A stretch of 64,000 nucleotides of DNA, from the NCBI GenBank assembly GCA_963724405.1, contig CAVRUQ010000003.1, positions 496,001 through 560,000 on the forward strand, given 5' to 3'. The DNA comes from CAVQBJ01 sp963724405 (GTDB lineage Bacteria; Actinomycetota; Thermoleophilia; Solirubrobacterales; Solirubrobacteraceae). Each line of letters begins with the position of its first letter. The stretch's first letter is position 1. Shown piece after piece: positions 7,504-16,630 of this stretch. The position numbers were made by a program, and so were the translations under genes. The notes under the pieces are model-generated. The model saw only the letters and a program-made list of their open reading frames with translations, was not told the DNA's origin and did not search any database.

Positions 7504-9576
7504 ATGTCCCACCCCGACCCCGTCGAGACCGAGCCGGCCTGGCTGACCGAGCTGAATACCGAGCAGCGCGGCGCCGCCACCCACCGGGGCGGGTCCCTGC
7601 TCATCCTCGCCGGCGCCGGGACCGGCAAGACGACGACGCTCGTCGCGCGCGTCGCCTCGCTCATCTGCGACGGCGCCGACGCCGAGCGGATCCTGCTGCT
7701 GACCTTCACGCGGCGGGCCGCGCGGGAGATGATCGGGCGGGCGCGCAGCCTCGTCGAGCACGTGCACCCGGGGGCGGGGCGGATCGTCGGCGGCACGTTC
7801 CACTCGGTCGCGCACCGCCTCGTGCGCCACCACCACGCGGCGCTCGGGTTGGCGTCCGGGTTCGGCGTCCTCGACGCCAGCGACGCCGCCGACCTGCTCG
7901 ATCTCGTGCGCCAGGAGGGGGGCTTCGCGTCCGGGGGCCGGCGCTTCCCGCGCAAGCACACGGTGCTCGACATCTATTCGCGCACCGTGAACGCCCAGAC
8001 GCCGTTGAGCGACGTGCTCGCCGAGGCCTACCCCTGGTGCGAGGAGCACCGCGACGCCCTCGTGGCGCTCTTCCGGGCCTACGGGGAGCGCAAGCGCGCG
8101 CTCGGCGTCCTCGATCTCGACGACCTGCTCCTCTACTGGCGGGCGCTCGCGCTCGACGGCGTCAGTGGTCCGGTGCTCGCCCGCGAGCTCGACCACGTGC
8201 TCGTCGACGAGTACCAGGACGTCAACGGGCTCCAGGTGGATCTCGTGCGTGCCCTCGCCGGCCACGACGGCGGACCGCTCGTGACGGCGGTCGGCGACGA
8301 CTTCCAGGCCATCTACGGGTTCCGCGCGGCGTCGGCCCGGCACATCCTCGACTTCCCGAGCCAGTTCCCCGACGCCACCGTCGTGACGCTCGAGCACAAC
8401 TACCGCTCGACCGCGCCGATCCTCGCGGTCGCCAACGCCGTCTCCGCGCAGGATCGCGCCGGGTTCCCGAAGCGGCTGCGCACCGATCGCGGCGGCGGCG
8501 TCCCGCCGGAGCTGGTGCTGCCGCGCGACGAGGCCGAGCAGGCGAGCGGCGTGGCCGGGCGGGTGCTGGCCGCCCGCGAGGAGGGCATCGACCTGCGTGG
8601 CCAGGCCGTGCTCTTCCGCACCAACCACGACTCGGCGCTGCTCGAGCTCGAGCTCACGCGACGCCGGATCCCGTTCGTGAAGTACGGGGGCCTGCGCTAC
8701 CTCGAGGCGGCTCACGTCAAGGATTTCGTCGCCGTCCTGCGGGTGAGCGACAACGGCGCCGACGAGATCAGCTGGTTCCGGGTCCTGCAGCTGCTCGACG
8801 GCGTCGGGCCGATGCGCGCGCGCCGCATCATCGAGGGCCTGCGCGACGACGCGCGGTCCGGCGCCCGCGGCGGCGAGCTGCACCTCGAGCGCTGGGAGCA
8901 GGCGCGCGAGCACGTGCCGCCCACCGCCGGCGCACACGCCGACGCGCTCATCGCGGCGCTGCGGGCGAGCCGCGAGCCCGGGCTGCGGGCCGGCGCCCGC
9001 GCCGAGGGGCTGCGCGACGCCCTCGCGCCGCTGCTGCGCGTCCGCTACCCGGACAGCGCCGTGCGCCTGCTCGATCTCGATCAGCTCGTACAGGCCGCGC
9101 AGCAGCGCAGCGAGCTCCACGGCCTCGTCGCCGACCTCGCGCTCGACCCGCCTTCATCCTCCTCGGACTGGGCCGGAGCGCCCCACCTGGACGAGGACTA
9201 TCTCGTGCTCAGCACGGTGCACTCGGCGAAGGGCCTGGAGTGGGAGGCCGTGCACCTGATCGCCGCCTACGACGGCAACTTCCCGGCCGACCTGTCCACC
9301 GGCAGCGCCGAGGGCATCGCCGAGGAGCGCCGGCTGTTCTACGTCGCGCTCACGCGCGCCCGCCGGCGCCTGCACGTGTACGCGCCCGTGCGCTACCACC
9401 ATCGCCCCCACGGACACGACGATGCCCACGGATACGGCCGGATGTCGCGGTTCCTCACCGAGGACGTGCAGCGTCTGTTCGCCCTCACCCGGCCGGCCGA
9501 GCCGGCGGACGCCGACGCGCCGGCGCCGGCGGCACGCGCGCGGATCGAGGTCTCGGTCGACGCGCTGCTGCGCTGA
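7504..9576 (+). CDS. UvrD/Rep-family ATP-dependent DNA helicase
   Basis: A superfamily 1A 3'-5' DNA helicase of 690 residues, likely in repair or in clearing replication obstacles. Motifs in order: Walker A AGAGTGKT (about residue 38), TFTRRAAREM (Ia), DEYQDVN (II, about 236), GDDFQAIYGFRAA (III), LEHNYRS (IV), STVHSAKGLEWEAV (V, about 570) and RRLFYVALTRARRRL (VI). The C-terminus ends soon after motif VI, so it lacks the long PcrA-type tail. The ATG at 7504 has TACCGT 9 nt upstream (7489-7494), consistent with a leaderless or near-leaderless start. Which UvrD subgroup it belongs to cannot be settled by eye. Confidence 0.93.
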   Translation: MSHPDPVETEPAWLTELNTEQRGAATHRGGSLLILAGAGTGKTTTLVARVASLICDGADAERILLLTFTRRAAREMIGRARSLVEHVHPGAGRIVGGTFHSVAHRLVRHHHAALGLASGFGVLDASDAADLLDLVRQEGGFASGGRRFPRKHTVLDIYSRTVNAQTPLSDVLAEAYPWCEEHRDALVALFRAYGERKRALGVLDLDDLLLYWRALALDGVSGPVLARELDHVLVDEYQDVNGLQVDLVRALAGHDGGPLVTAVGDDFQAIYGFRAASARHILDFPSQFPDATVVTLEHNYRSTAPILAVANAVSAQDRAGFPKRLRTDRGGGVPPELVLPRDEAEQASGVAGRVLAAREEGIDLRGQAVLFRTNHDSALLELELTRRRIPFVKYGGLRYLEAAHVKDFVAVLRVSDNGADEISWFRVLQLLDGVGPMRARRIIEGLRDDARSGARGGELHLERWEQAREHVPPTAGAHADALIAALRASREPGLRAGARAEGLRDALAPLLRVRYPDSAVRLLDLDQLVQAAQQRSELHGLVADLALDPPSSSSDWAGAPHLDEDYLVLSTVHSAKGLEWEAVHLIAAYDGNFPADLSTGSAEGIAEERRLFYVALTRARRRLHVYAPVRYHHRPHGHDDAHGYGRMSRFLTEDVQRLFALTRPAEPADADAPAPAARARIEVSVDALLR

Positions 9577-9579
9577 GGC

Positions 9580-9996
9580 TCAGCGGTTGCGCTTGCGCTG
9601 CTGGCGCGCGCGCTTGGCCTTCGCGCGGTCGCGCTGGCGCTGCTGGAGCGAGCGCCGCGGCGTGGGCCCGGCGAGCGCCCCCTCGCGCGTCGGCGAGTGC
9701 GAGCGCGCGTCGCGCATGATGAACCACGCGATGCCGGCGATCAGGATGAGGGCGGCGCCGATGATCACGACGGCCACCGAGGTCGACGCGCCGATGGAGG
9801 AGTTCGAGGACGACGAGTTGGCCGTGACCACCGTCGTCGTGGTCGTGACCGGGGCGGGCGCGACGGGGGCGATCGGGTTGCCGAGCTGCGCGAGCGCGGC
9901 CGGCGCCGCGAGCGCGAGCGCGAGCAACTGAGCCGCGAGCGCGGCGAGCGCGAGCCGGACGCGGCGAACGCGTCCGGGCGCCGAGACGGCGGTCAT
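9580..9996 (-). CDS. Secreted/anchored protein with C-terminal membrane helix
   Basis: A 138-residue protein: N-terminal signal peptide (RLALAALAAQLLALALAAPAALA), a short Thr/Ser-rich linker, a membrane helix (SVAVVIIGAALILIAGIAWFIM) and a strongly basic C-terminal tail (Arg/Lys/Gln-rich). That gives a small external segment held in the membrane with a nucleic-acid-like basic tail inside. The start ATG at 9996 follows GAGGAGATCG, a good ribosome site, and was preferred to the ATG at 10014. Convergent with the helicase, with 3 bases between stops. Function unknown. Confidence 0.75.
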   Translation of the reverse strand: MTAVSAPGRVRRVRLALAALAAQLLALALAAPAALAQLGNPIAPVAPAPVTTTTTVVTANSSSSNSSIGASTSVAVVIIGAALILIAGIAWFIMRDARSHSPTREGALAGPTPRRSLQQRQRDRAKAKRARQQRKRNR

Positions 9997-10083
9997 CGAT
10001 CTCCTCTCAACCACAGCGGTCCGCGAGCATAGCGGCTGCGGCGCGATTCGGTGGGCGGGCAGACGCCCTAGAATGCGCCGAGC

Positions 10084-10731
10084 ATGCCACCCAAGCAGCG
10101 TCAGATTCGCATGGAGCAGCGCGGCGCGATGGCCGCCATCCAGGCGCTCGAGCAGCGCACCGACGACGAGCTCGAGGCCGAGACCAAGTACAAGTCGGCG
10201 GCGCTGGCCATCCTCGGCGCCCGCGCGGCCGAGCGCTTCGACGCCGAGAAGGCGCGCAGTTACTTCCAGCGAGCGATCGCCGCGGCCCGGCCGCAGGAGC
10301 GCATGCAGATACGGCGCATGGCCGACGCGTCGCTCGCCCTGGCCGAGCGCCGGCCGGGCGAGCTGCGGGACGCCGTCGAGCGGCTCGGGCAGGCCCCGCC
10401 GACCCGGCGCCAGATGTTCGCGCTGCGGGCGATGGGACTGCTGGTCCCGCCCTCGAGCGCCGGTGTGCTGGCCCGGATCCGCGGCATCCTGCTGATCATC
10501 GCGCTCATCATCGTCGTGATCGCGCTCGGGGCCGGCATCGTCGAGCTCGTGTCGCTGCCCTTCGGCGGCGGCGGCCTCGGCGCGCCGGCGGCCGTCCTGC
10601 TCGGCTTCTTCCTGGTCATCGCCGTGCTCGCGGTGCTCGCGACCGTCGGACGGCGGCGCCAGAACAAGGCCAAGGCCGCGGCGCGCGACACTGCGCCCGC
10701 CGCCACCTCGCGGCGCGACCGGCGGGCCTGA
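10084..10731 (+). CDS. Membrane protein with N-terminal helical domain
   Basis: A 215-residue protein: about 110 residues of charged alpha-helix (AAERFDAEKARSYFQRAIAA, TPR-like in look), then two membrane helices (GILLIIALIIVVIALGAGIV and AAVLLGFFLVIAVLAVLAT) and a basic tail. ATG at 10084 with TAGAAT 9 nt upstream (10069-10074). Convergent with the cyclophilin gene. No family recognised. Confidence 0.7.
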   Translation: MPPKQRQIRMEQRGAMAAIQALEQRTDDELEAETKYKSAALAILGARAAERFDAEKARSYFQRAIAAARPQERMQIRRMADASLALAERRPGELRDAVERLGQAPPTRRQMFALRAMGLLVPPSSAGVLARIRGILLIIALIIVVIALGAGIVELVSLPFGGGGLGAPAAVLLGFFLVIAVLAVLATVGRRRQNKAKAAARDTAPAATSRRDRRA

Positions 10732-10738
10732 CGCCGGC

Positions 10739-11515
10739 TCAGCCCTTCGTCAGGGTCGCCGAGCGGATCACGACCGGCACGGCCGGCGCGCCGGTCGCCG
10801 GCGAGGCGACGGGCACCTGTGCAATCGCGTTGACGGCGGCGAGGCTGCCGGTGACGTGGCCGAGCAGGGCGTACTGCGGCGGCAGCGTCGCGCCCTGCGG
10901 GCCGGTGACGATGAAGAACTGGCTGCCGGCGGCCCCGTTGGGCTCGGTGGCCGTCTTGGCCATCGCGACGGTGCCGACCTTGTACTTGAGGTTCGCCGGC
11001 GGCGCCTCGACCACGGTGTAGCCGGGCCCGCCGGCGCCGGTGCCGAGCGGGTCGCCGCCCTGGATCACGAAGCCGGGGACGATCCGGTGGAACGTGAGGT
11101 TGTTGTAGAAGCCGCGCCCGACGAGGTAGGCGAACGACGAGGCGATCTTCGGCGCGTCGTGAACGGCGAGGGCGATGTCGATCTCGCCGCAGTTGGTGAC
11201 GAGCTTGACCGTGTAGCGGCCGGGCGGAAGCGTCGCCGTCGGCGCGGTCAGATGCGGCTGGGCCTTCGGCGCGGGCGCGGTCGCCGGGGTGCAGCCCTTC
11301 GGGTACTGCGACGCGCTCGAGGTGCTCGACGAGCCGGTCGCGCCGGTCGAGCCGTTCGCGACGCTCGCCGCGGCCGCCGGCACCGTTTCGTTGCCGACGT
11401 TGATCCCCGACCCGCTCGAGGAGGACGACGAGCTCGAGCCGCACGCGGCGAGCCCGAGTGCGAGCGCCACGACGGCGCCGAGGCGACCGCGGCTGAGGGA
11501 GGGGGAGTTCGGCAT
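10739..11515 (-). CDS. Cyclophilin-type peptidyl-prolyl isomerase lipoprotein
   Basis: Catalyses cis-trans isomerisation of prolyl bonds, here outside the membrane. The 258-residue protein has a lipobox (GLAACGSSS, lipidated Cys near residue 25), a Ser/Thr-rich linker and a cyclophilin domain with FHRIVPGFVIQGGDP (catalytic Arg in FHR), SQFFIVTG and a degenerate central region. ATG at 11515 is preceded by TATTCT 7 nt upstream (plus strand 11523-11528). The divergent HAD gene starts only 13 bases away, so the two promoters must overlap. Confidence 0.92.
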   Translation of the reverse strand: MPNSPSLSRGRLGAVVALALGLAACGSSSSSSSSGSGINVGNETVPAAAASVANGSTGATGSSSTSSASQYPKGCTPATAPAPKAQPHLTAPTATLPPGRYTVKLVTNCGEIDIALAVHDAPKIASSFAYLVGRGFYNNLTFHRIVPGFVIQGGDPLGTGAGGPGYTVVEAPPANLKYKVGTVAMAKTATEPNGAAGSQFFIVTGPQGATLPPQYALLGHVTGSLAAVNAIAQVPVASPATGAPAVPVVIRSATLTKG

Positions 11516-11522
11516 CGGGGCA

Positions 11523-11528
11523 AGAATA
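11523..11528 (-). promoter_or_regulatory. -10 hexamer TATTCT for the cyclophilin gene
   Basis: TATTCT on the minus strand, 7 nt before the ATG at 11515; it sits inside the 13-bp gap to the divergent HAD gene, so both transcripts must be near-leaderless. Confidence 0.45.
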
Positions 11529-12338
11529 ATGATTCGCCCGATGCCGCTTTCCTCCTTCGTCCGCCGCTACGACCACGTCCTGCTCGATCTCGACGGCTGC
11601 GTGTGGGTCGGCGGGGAGCCGACCCCGCGCGCGCCGGAGGCGATCCACGCGCTGCGGGCCGGCGGCAAGCGGATCGCGTTCGTGACCAATGACGCCCGCT
11701 ACGGCCTCGAGGAGTTCGTGCGCCTGCTCTGGGCGAGCGGCGTGCAGGCCTCGGTCGAGGAGGTGGTGAGCGTCGGGGCGGCGATGCAGCATCTGCTCGC
11801 CGAGCGCTTCGAGGGCGCGCTGGCCGTCGTCATCGGCTCGGTCGCCATGCACCGCCACGTCATCGACGCGGGGGTGCGCGTCGTCAACCGCACGAGCCGG
11901 GTGGCCGAGGCCGACGTCGTCGTCGTCGGCGTGCACGACGGCTTCGACTACGGCGAGCTGCGTGAGGCGACGGTTGCCGCGCTCAACGGCGCGACGATCA
12001 TCGGCGCGGCGCGCGACACGAGCTTTCCCCAGCCCGACGGCCTGTGGCCGGGCGGCGGCGCGCTGCTCGCCGCGGTCGAGGTCGCGAGCGGCGTGAGCGC
12101 GCAGATCGTCGTGGGCAAGCCCGAGCCGGGGCTGTTCCTCACCGCGCTCGACCGGCTCGGGCCGGGGCGCGCGCTCATGATCGGCGATCGTCGCGAGATC
12201 GACGTCGCCGGCGCCCAGGCGGCCGGGATCGACGGCGCGCTCGTGCGCAGCGGCGGGGATGAAACCGAGGGCGAGGACCCCGAGGGTCCCGTGCCGGTCG
12301 CGATCGCCGACACGCTCGCCGACCTCGTGCTCGCCTGA
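11529..12338 (+). CDS. HAD-superfamily phosphatase, NagD-like
   Basis: HAD-IIA (NagD-like) sugar- or nucleotide-phosphate phosphatase. Motif I is YDHVLLDLDGCVWVG (nucleophile Asp in DLDG), motif II is FVTNDAR, the Lys motif is IVVGKPEPGLF, and motif III is ALMIGDRREIDVAGA. The cap lies between motifs II and III, as in type IIA. Length 269 residues from ATG 11529; the ATG at 11541 is an equal candidate. It heads a run of same-strand genes (lipid kinase, murT, methyltransferase, gatD), so its substrate may be an envelope intermediate; that is inference from position only. Confidence 0.88.
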   Translation: MIRPMPLSSFVRRYDHVLLDLDGCVWVGGEPTPRAPEAIHALRAGGKRIAFVTNDARYGLEEFVRLLWASGVQASVEEVVSVGAAMQHLLAERFEGALAVVIGSVAMHRHVIDAGVRVVNRTSRVAEADVVVVGVHDGFDYGELREATVAALNGATIIGAARDTSFPQPDGLWPGGGALLAAVEVASGVSAQIVVGKPEPGLFLTALDRLGPGRALMIGDRREIDVAGAQAAGIDGALVRSGGDETEGEDPEGPVPVAIADTLADLVLA

Positions 12339-12398
12339 CGCACGCGCACGCCGGGTCCGCCGTCTGGCCCCGGCCGCGGCGTGCGCGGGGCGGCCCAA

Positions 12399-12404
12399 TA
12401 CGCT
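12399..12404 (+). promoter_or_regulatory. -10 hexamer TACGCT for the lipid kinase
   Basis: TACGCT lies 6 nt before the GTG at 12411 and supports that start as leaderless. Confidence 0.4.
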
Positions 12405-12410
12405 TGGGAG

Positions 12411-13358
12411 GTGCCACAGAGCGCCTGTCTCATCGTCAACCCCTCCGCCGGGGGCGGCCGCGCCGCCCGCGCGCTGCCCGGCGTGAAGACCGCCCTCGGC
12501 ACCGCGGGCCTGACCGTGCGCGACGCGCTCACGCGCGACCTCGCCGACGCCCGGCGCCTCGCGCTGGCCGCCGCGGACGCCGGTGAGACCGTCGTCACGC
12601 TCGGCGGGGACGGACTGATCGGCGCGGTCGCCGACGCGCTGCGCGCACGGCCGGGCGCGGTGATGGGCATCCTTCCCGGAGGGCGCGGGAACGACCTCGT
12701 GCGCGCGCTCGGCATCCCCAAGGACCCGCTGGCGGCCTGTGCGACGATCGTCTCGGGCGAGCCGCGCGCCCTCGATCTCGGCGAGGTCGACGGCCGGGCG
12801 TTCGTGAGCATCGCCAGCGCCGGGTTCGACAGCGAGGCGAACCGCATCGCCAACGAGGCGCCGAACGCGCTCGGCGCCTTCGTCTACGCGTACGGGCTCC
12901 TGCGCGCGCTGACGACCTGGACGCCGGTGCGCATGGAGATCGAGCTGGACCCTCCGAGCACGCCGATCGCCTTCTCGGCGTACACGGTCGCCGCCGCCAA
13001 CTCCGGCATCTACGGCGGCGGGATGCGCCTCGCGCCCGACGCCTCGATGACGGACGGGCTGCTCGACGTCGTGGTGATCGGCGCCATCGCGCGGCGGCGC
13101 TTCCTGCGCCACGCGCCGAAGGTGTTCACCGGTCAGCACGTGCAGCTCGAGAACGTCCACACGATGCGCGCGAGCGCGGTCCGCATCAGCGCCGAGCGGC
13201 CGTTCGAGCTGTACGCCGACGGCGACCCGATCGCCCTGCTGCCGGCGCACGTGCGCACGCTCCCGGGCGCGATCCGCGTGCTCGTCCCCACCGGCTCACC
13301 CGCGACGGCGGCGATGATGGGCTCGGCCACCTCCGGCTCGACGGCGGGCCGCCCGTGA
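12411..13358 (+). CDS. Diacylglycerol kinase-family lipid kinase
   Basis: A 315-residue DagK/YegS-family enzyme that phosphorylates a lipid or polyprenyl alcohol from ATP at the membrane face. Motifs: LIVNPSAGGGRAAR at the N-terminus, VVTLGGDGLIGAVADAL (nucleotide-binding GGDG), LPGGRGNDLVRALGI (the P-GGTGND-type loop; here GGRGND), and the C-terminal acceptor domain with NSGIYGGGMRLAPDA and ELYADGDP. GTG 12411 was chosen for the leaderless -10 and because the fold begins at once. The stop overlaps the GTG start of murT by 4 bases, so the two are translationally coupled. Confidence 0.9.
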   Translation: MPQSACLIVNPSAGGGRAARALPGVKTALGTAGLTVRDALTRDLADARRLALAAADAGETVVTLGGDGLIGAVADALRARPGAVMGILPGGRGNDLVRALGIPKDPLAACATIVSGEPRALDLGEVDGRAFVSIASAGFDSEANRIANEAPNALGAFVYAYGLLRALTTWTPVRMEIELDPPSTPIAFSAYTVAAANSGIYGGGMRLAPDASMTDGLLDVVVIGAIARRRFLRHAPKVFTGQHVQLENVHTMRASAVRISAERPFELYADGDPIALLPAHVRTLPGAIRVLVPTGSPATAAMMGSATSGSTAGRP

Positions 13359-14746
13359 TCGCCGACGCACTCAGCGACGGCAAGATCGCTCTGGCCCGCG
13401 CCGTGGGCGCGCTCTCGCGCCGGGGCGGCCGAGGCGGCACGAGCCTGCCGGGCAAGGTGCTCATGCGCCTCGACAGCGACGCGGTCGCCCGCCTGTCCTC
13501 GCGCCTGCGGCGGGGGAGCGTGATCGTGTCGGCCACGAACGGCAAGACGACGACGGCGACGATGGCCGCCCGGATCCTGCAGGAGGCGTCGATCCCGCTC
13601 GTCCACAACCGCGCCGGCGCGAACATGGGCGGCGGGATCGCCTCGACGCTGCTCGCCGCTGCGCGCCCGGGCGGACGCATCGACGGCGAGCTCGGCCTGT
13701 TCGAGGTCGACGAGTTCTGGCTCGAGCAGATGGTCACACAACTGCGGCCGCGCCAACTGCTGCTCGGCAACCTGTTCCGGGATCAGCTCGACCGCTACGG
13801 CGAGCTCGAGACGATCGCCGACCGCTGGGCGGCCCTCCTGCGCTCCCCGGTCGGAGCCGGCGTCGGCCTCATCGCGAACGCCGACGATCCGGTCATCGCC
13901 GACCTCGGCCGTGACCGCGAGGGGGTCTTGTACTTCGGCATCGAGGACGAGCGCCTCGCCCTGCCCGCGCTCGCGCACGCCGCCGACGCCAAGCACTGCC
14001 GCCGCTGCGGAGCGCCCTACCGCTTCGACGTGATCTACCTCGGACACCTCGGCCGCTACCACTGTGGGCAGTGCGGCGCGACGCGGCCCGCCCCGGCGGT
14101 TGCGGCCCACGAGGTCGAGCTCGACGGGACCCGCGGCGCGCGCTTTCAGCTGCGCACCCCGGCGGGCCGCGCGGAGGTCGTGCTCGCCTTGCCCGGGCTG
14201 TACAACGTCTACAACGCCACCGCCGCCGCGGCCCTCGCCACCGCGCTCGAGATCCCGCTGGCCACGATCGTCGCCGGCCTGCAGGCCACGCAGGCGGCTT
14301 TCGGGCGCGCCGAGACGCTGACCATCGAGGGCCGGCCGGTGCGCATCCTGCTCATCAAGAACCCGGCTGGCGCGAACGAGGTGCTGCGCACGCTGACGCT
14401 CGAGGAGGACGAGCTCGACCTGCTCGCCGTGCTCAACGACAACATCGCCGACGGTCGCGACGTCTCGTGGGTCTGGGATGCCGACTTCGAGGCGCTCGCG
14501 CCGCGCGTGCGGCGCGTCACCTGCTCCGGGACGCGCGCGGCCGAGCTCGCGCTGCGCCTGAAGTACGCCGGCGTGCCGACCGAGCGGATCGCCGTGCACG
14601 ACGAGCTCGACGACGCGCTCGACGCGGCCGTGTCCGACCGCCGTGCGGACGGCGCGCCGCTCTACGCCCTGCCCACCTACACCGCGATGCTCGCGCTGCG
14701 CGAACTGCTCACCGCGCGCGGCGTCGTGCGGAGCTCGTGGGCATGA
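13355..14746 (+). CDS. murT: Lipid II isoglutaminyl synthase, MurT subunit
   Basis: Mur-ligase-like subunit that, with GatD, amidates the D-Glu of lipid II to D-isoglutamine using glutamine-derived ammonia and ATP. The 463-residue protein has the Mur P-loop VSATNGKTTT near residue 60, NRAGANMGGG, the LGNLFRDQLDRYGE segment typical of MurT, a four-Cys zinc ribbon (HCRRCGAPYRF...YHCGQCGA, about residues 212-247), and the C-terminal DUF1727 domain (LIKNPAGANEVLR, LNDNIADGRDVSWVWD). GTG start overlaps the lipid kinase stop; its stop overlaps the methyltransferase ATG (ATGA). gatD follows one gene later. Confidence 0.96.
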   Translation: MIADALSDGKIALARAVGALSRRGGRGGTSLPGKVLMRLDSDAVARLSSRLRRGSVIVSATNGKTTTATMAARILQEASIPLVHNRAGANMGGGIASTLLAAARPGGRIDGELGLFEVDEFWLEQMVTQLRPRQLLLGNLFRDQLDRYGELETIADRWAALLRSPVGAGVGLIANADDPVIADLGRDREGVLYFGIEDERLALPALAHAADAKHCRRCGAPYRFDVIYLGHLGRYHCGQCGATRPAPAVAAHEVELDGTRGARFQLRTPAGRAEVVLALPGLYNVYNATAAAALATALEIPLATIVAGLQATQAAFGRAETLTIEGRPVRILLIKNPAGANEVLRTLTLEEDELDLLAVLNDNIADGRDVSWVWDADFEALAPRVRRVTCSGTRAAELALRLKYAGVPTERIAVHDELDDALDAAVSDRRADGAPLYALPTYTAMLALRELLTARGVVRSSWA

Positions 14747-15489
14747 TCACACCGCCCCCGGCCGACCTTGCCGATCTCGATCCCGCCGTCGTCTGGCACG
14801 AGCTCGAGTGCGGGCGCTACCGCGCCGACCTGCCGTTCTGGCGCGGGCTGGCCGGCTCGGCCGCCGGCCCGGTGCTCGACATCGGCGCCGGCACGGGGCG
14901 GGTCGCACTCGAGCTCGCGCGCGCCGGGATCGAGGTGATCGCGCTCGACCACGACCCGGTGCTGCTGGCCGAGTGCGCCCGCCGCGCGGCGGGGCTGCCG
15001 ATCCGGACCGTGCTCGGCGACGCCCGCACGCTCGAGGTCGACGCCTCCGAGCTCGATCTGTGCCTCGTGCCGATGCAGACCGTGCAACTGCTCGACCGCG
15101 CCGGCCGCGAGGCGTTCCTGCGGGCGGCGCGCGCCCGAACGCGCACGGGCGGGCTGCTGGCCTGTGCGCTCATCGAGGAGCTCGAGACCTTCGATGAGTC
15201 GGTCAGCATCCTCCCCGCGCCCGATGAGATGCAGGTCGGCGACGTCACGTACTCCAGCCAGCCGACGGCGGTGCGCGTGCTCCCCGATCGGATCGTGCTC
15301 GAGCGCCGGCGGGAGATCGCCGGCGGGCCGCGCCACGTCGTCGAGCGGGACGTCACCGGCCTGTACCGGGTCACCCCTCGCGAGCTCGAGCGCGCCGCGC
15401 GCGCGGCCGGCTGGCGGCCCGAGCCGGCGCGCGCGATCCCGGCGACGGCCGAGCACGTCGGCGCGACGGTGGTGATGCTCCGTGCCTGA
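14743..15489 (+). CDS. SAM-dependent methyltransferase between murT and gatD
   Basis: A 248-residue class I methyltransferase: motif I LDIGAGTGRVALELA (SAM Gly loop, near residue 47), acidic ribose-binding strand end EVIALDHD, motif with DARTLE, and a C-terminal sheet ending in ATVVMLRA. It overlaps murT by ATGA and gatD by 8 bases, so the three are one translationally coupled unit. murT and gatD are normally adjacent, so this insertion suggests, but does not prove, a role in envelope precursor modification. Confidence 0.88.
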   Translation: MITPPPADLADLDPAVVWHELECGRYRADLPFWRGLAGSAAGPVLDIGAGTGRVALELARAGIEVIALDHDPVLLAECARRAAGLPIRTVLGDARTLEVDASELDLCLVPMQTVQLLDRAGREAFLRAARARTRTGGLLACALIEELETFDESVSILPAPDEMQVGDVTYSSQPTAVRVLPDRIVLERRREIAGGPRHVVERDVTGLYRVTPRELERAARAAGWRPEPARAIPATAEHVGATVVMLRA

Positions 15490-16219
15490 GCGGCGAATCC
15501 TGCGGATCTGCGCCCTGTATCCCGACCTCATGAGCATCTACGCGGATCGAGGCAATCTGCTGATGCTGGCTCGCCGCTGCGAGTGGCGCGGCCTCGGCTG
15601 CACCGTCACGGCGAGCGGGCTCGGCGAGACGATCGACCCCGACGCCCACGACCTGTTCTACCTCGGCGGGGGCCAGGACCGCGACCAGCTCCTGTGCGCC
15701 GAGGACATGGTCCTCCACAAGCGCGAGGCGCTGCACGCCGCGGCGGCGCGCGGGGCCGTCGTCTTCGGCGTCTGCGGCGGCTATCAGCTGCTCGGCTCCA
15801 GCTACGACCTCGGCGACGAGCGCATCCCCGGCGTCGGCCTGCTCGACCTGCACACCGTGCGCTCGGACGGGCCGCGGCTGATCGGCAACGTGGCCATCGA
15901 GGTCGACCTCGACGACGGCGAGCCGCCGCGCGTGCTGGCCGGATTCGAGAATCACGGCGGGCGCACGCACCTTGGCGCCGGCGAGCGGCCGCTCGGGCGC
16001 GTGCTGCACGGATGCGGCAACGACGGTCACAGTGGCCAGGAGGGCGTCCGGCGCGGGCGCATCATCGGCACGTACCTGCACGGCCCGCTGCTGCCCAAGA
16101 ACGCCTGGTTCGCCGACTGGCTCATCCGCGCGGCGCTCGAGCTCGACGAGCTCGAGGCGCTCGACGACCGCCTCGAGCAGGCCGCGCACCTCGGCGCGCT
16201 GCGCGCCGCCGGGGTGTAG
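15482..16219 (+). CDS. gatD: Lipid II isoglutaminyl synthase, GatD glutaminase
   Basis: Class I glutamine amidotransferase subunit that supplies ammonia to MurT. 245 residues: YPDLMSIYADRGN at the N-terminus is the typical GatD opening, FGVCGGYQLLG carries the nucleophile Cys (about residue 97), GFENHGGRTHLG the oxyanion-side region, and GTYLHGPLLPKN the catalytic His. GTG start overlaps the methyltransferase end by 8 bases. Confidence 0.95.
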   Translation: MPERRILRICALYPDLMSIYADRGNLLMLARRCEWRGLGCTVTASGLGETIDPDAHDLFYLGGGQDRDQLLCAEDMVLHKREALHAAAARGAVVFGVCGGYQLLGSSYDLGDERIPGVGLLDLHTVRSDGPRLIGNVAIEVDLDDGEPPRVLAGFENHGGRTHLGAGERPLGRVLHGCGNDGHSGQEGVRRGRIIGTYLHGPLLPKNAWFADWLIRAALELDELEALDDRLEQAAHLGALRAAGV

Positions 16220-16257
16220 GTCTGCCCGCCGCCGCTCCGTCCGGCGGCATCGTAAGG

Positions 16258-16593
16258 ATGCCGCGCGTGGACCTGTCGGAGTATCAGCGCCTCTCGCGCC
16301 GCACGGCGGCCTACCCCCGCGAGGCGTGGCTCGTCTATCCCGCCCTCGGGCTCGCCGGCGAGGCCGGAGAGGTCGCGGAGCACGTCAAGAAGTCGATCCG
16401 CGACGACGGCGGGGCCGTGCTGCCCGAGCGTCGCGCGGCGATGGCCAAGGAGCTCGGGGACGTCCTGTGGTACCTGGCCCAGCTCGCGACCGAGCTCGAC
16501 CTCGACCTCGACGACGTCGCGCAGATGAACCTGGACAAGCTCCTCTCGCGCCAGCAGCGCGGCGTGCTCGCCGGCAGCGGCGACGACCGCTAG
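16258..16593 (+). CDS. MazG-like nucleotide pyrophosphohydrolase
   Basis: A 111-residue all-alpha NTP pyrophosphatase domain. The metal-binding motif is intact: GLAGEAGEVAEHVKK (EAGE, ExxE) and, about 30 residues on, KELGDVLWYLAQLA (ExxD). It probably hydrolyses non-canonical or excess NTPs to NMP and PPi. ATG 16258 and GTG 16267 are both possible starts. Last gene of the rightward run that begins at 11529. Confidence 0.88.
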   Translation: MPRVDLSEYQRLSRRTAAYPREAWLVYPALGLAGEAGEVAEHVKKSIRDDGGAVLPERRAAMAKELGDVLWYLAQLATELDLDLDDVAQMNLDKLLSRQQRGVLAGSGDDR

Positions 16594-16630
16594 TCAGCCG
16601 TCGCCGAGTCCGTCGGTCGTCCGGCGCCGG

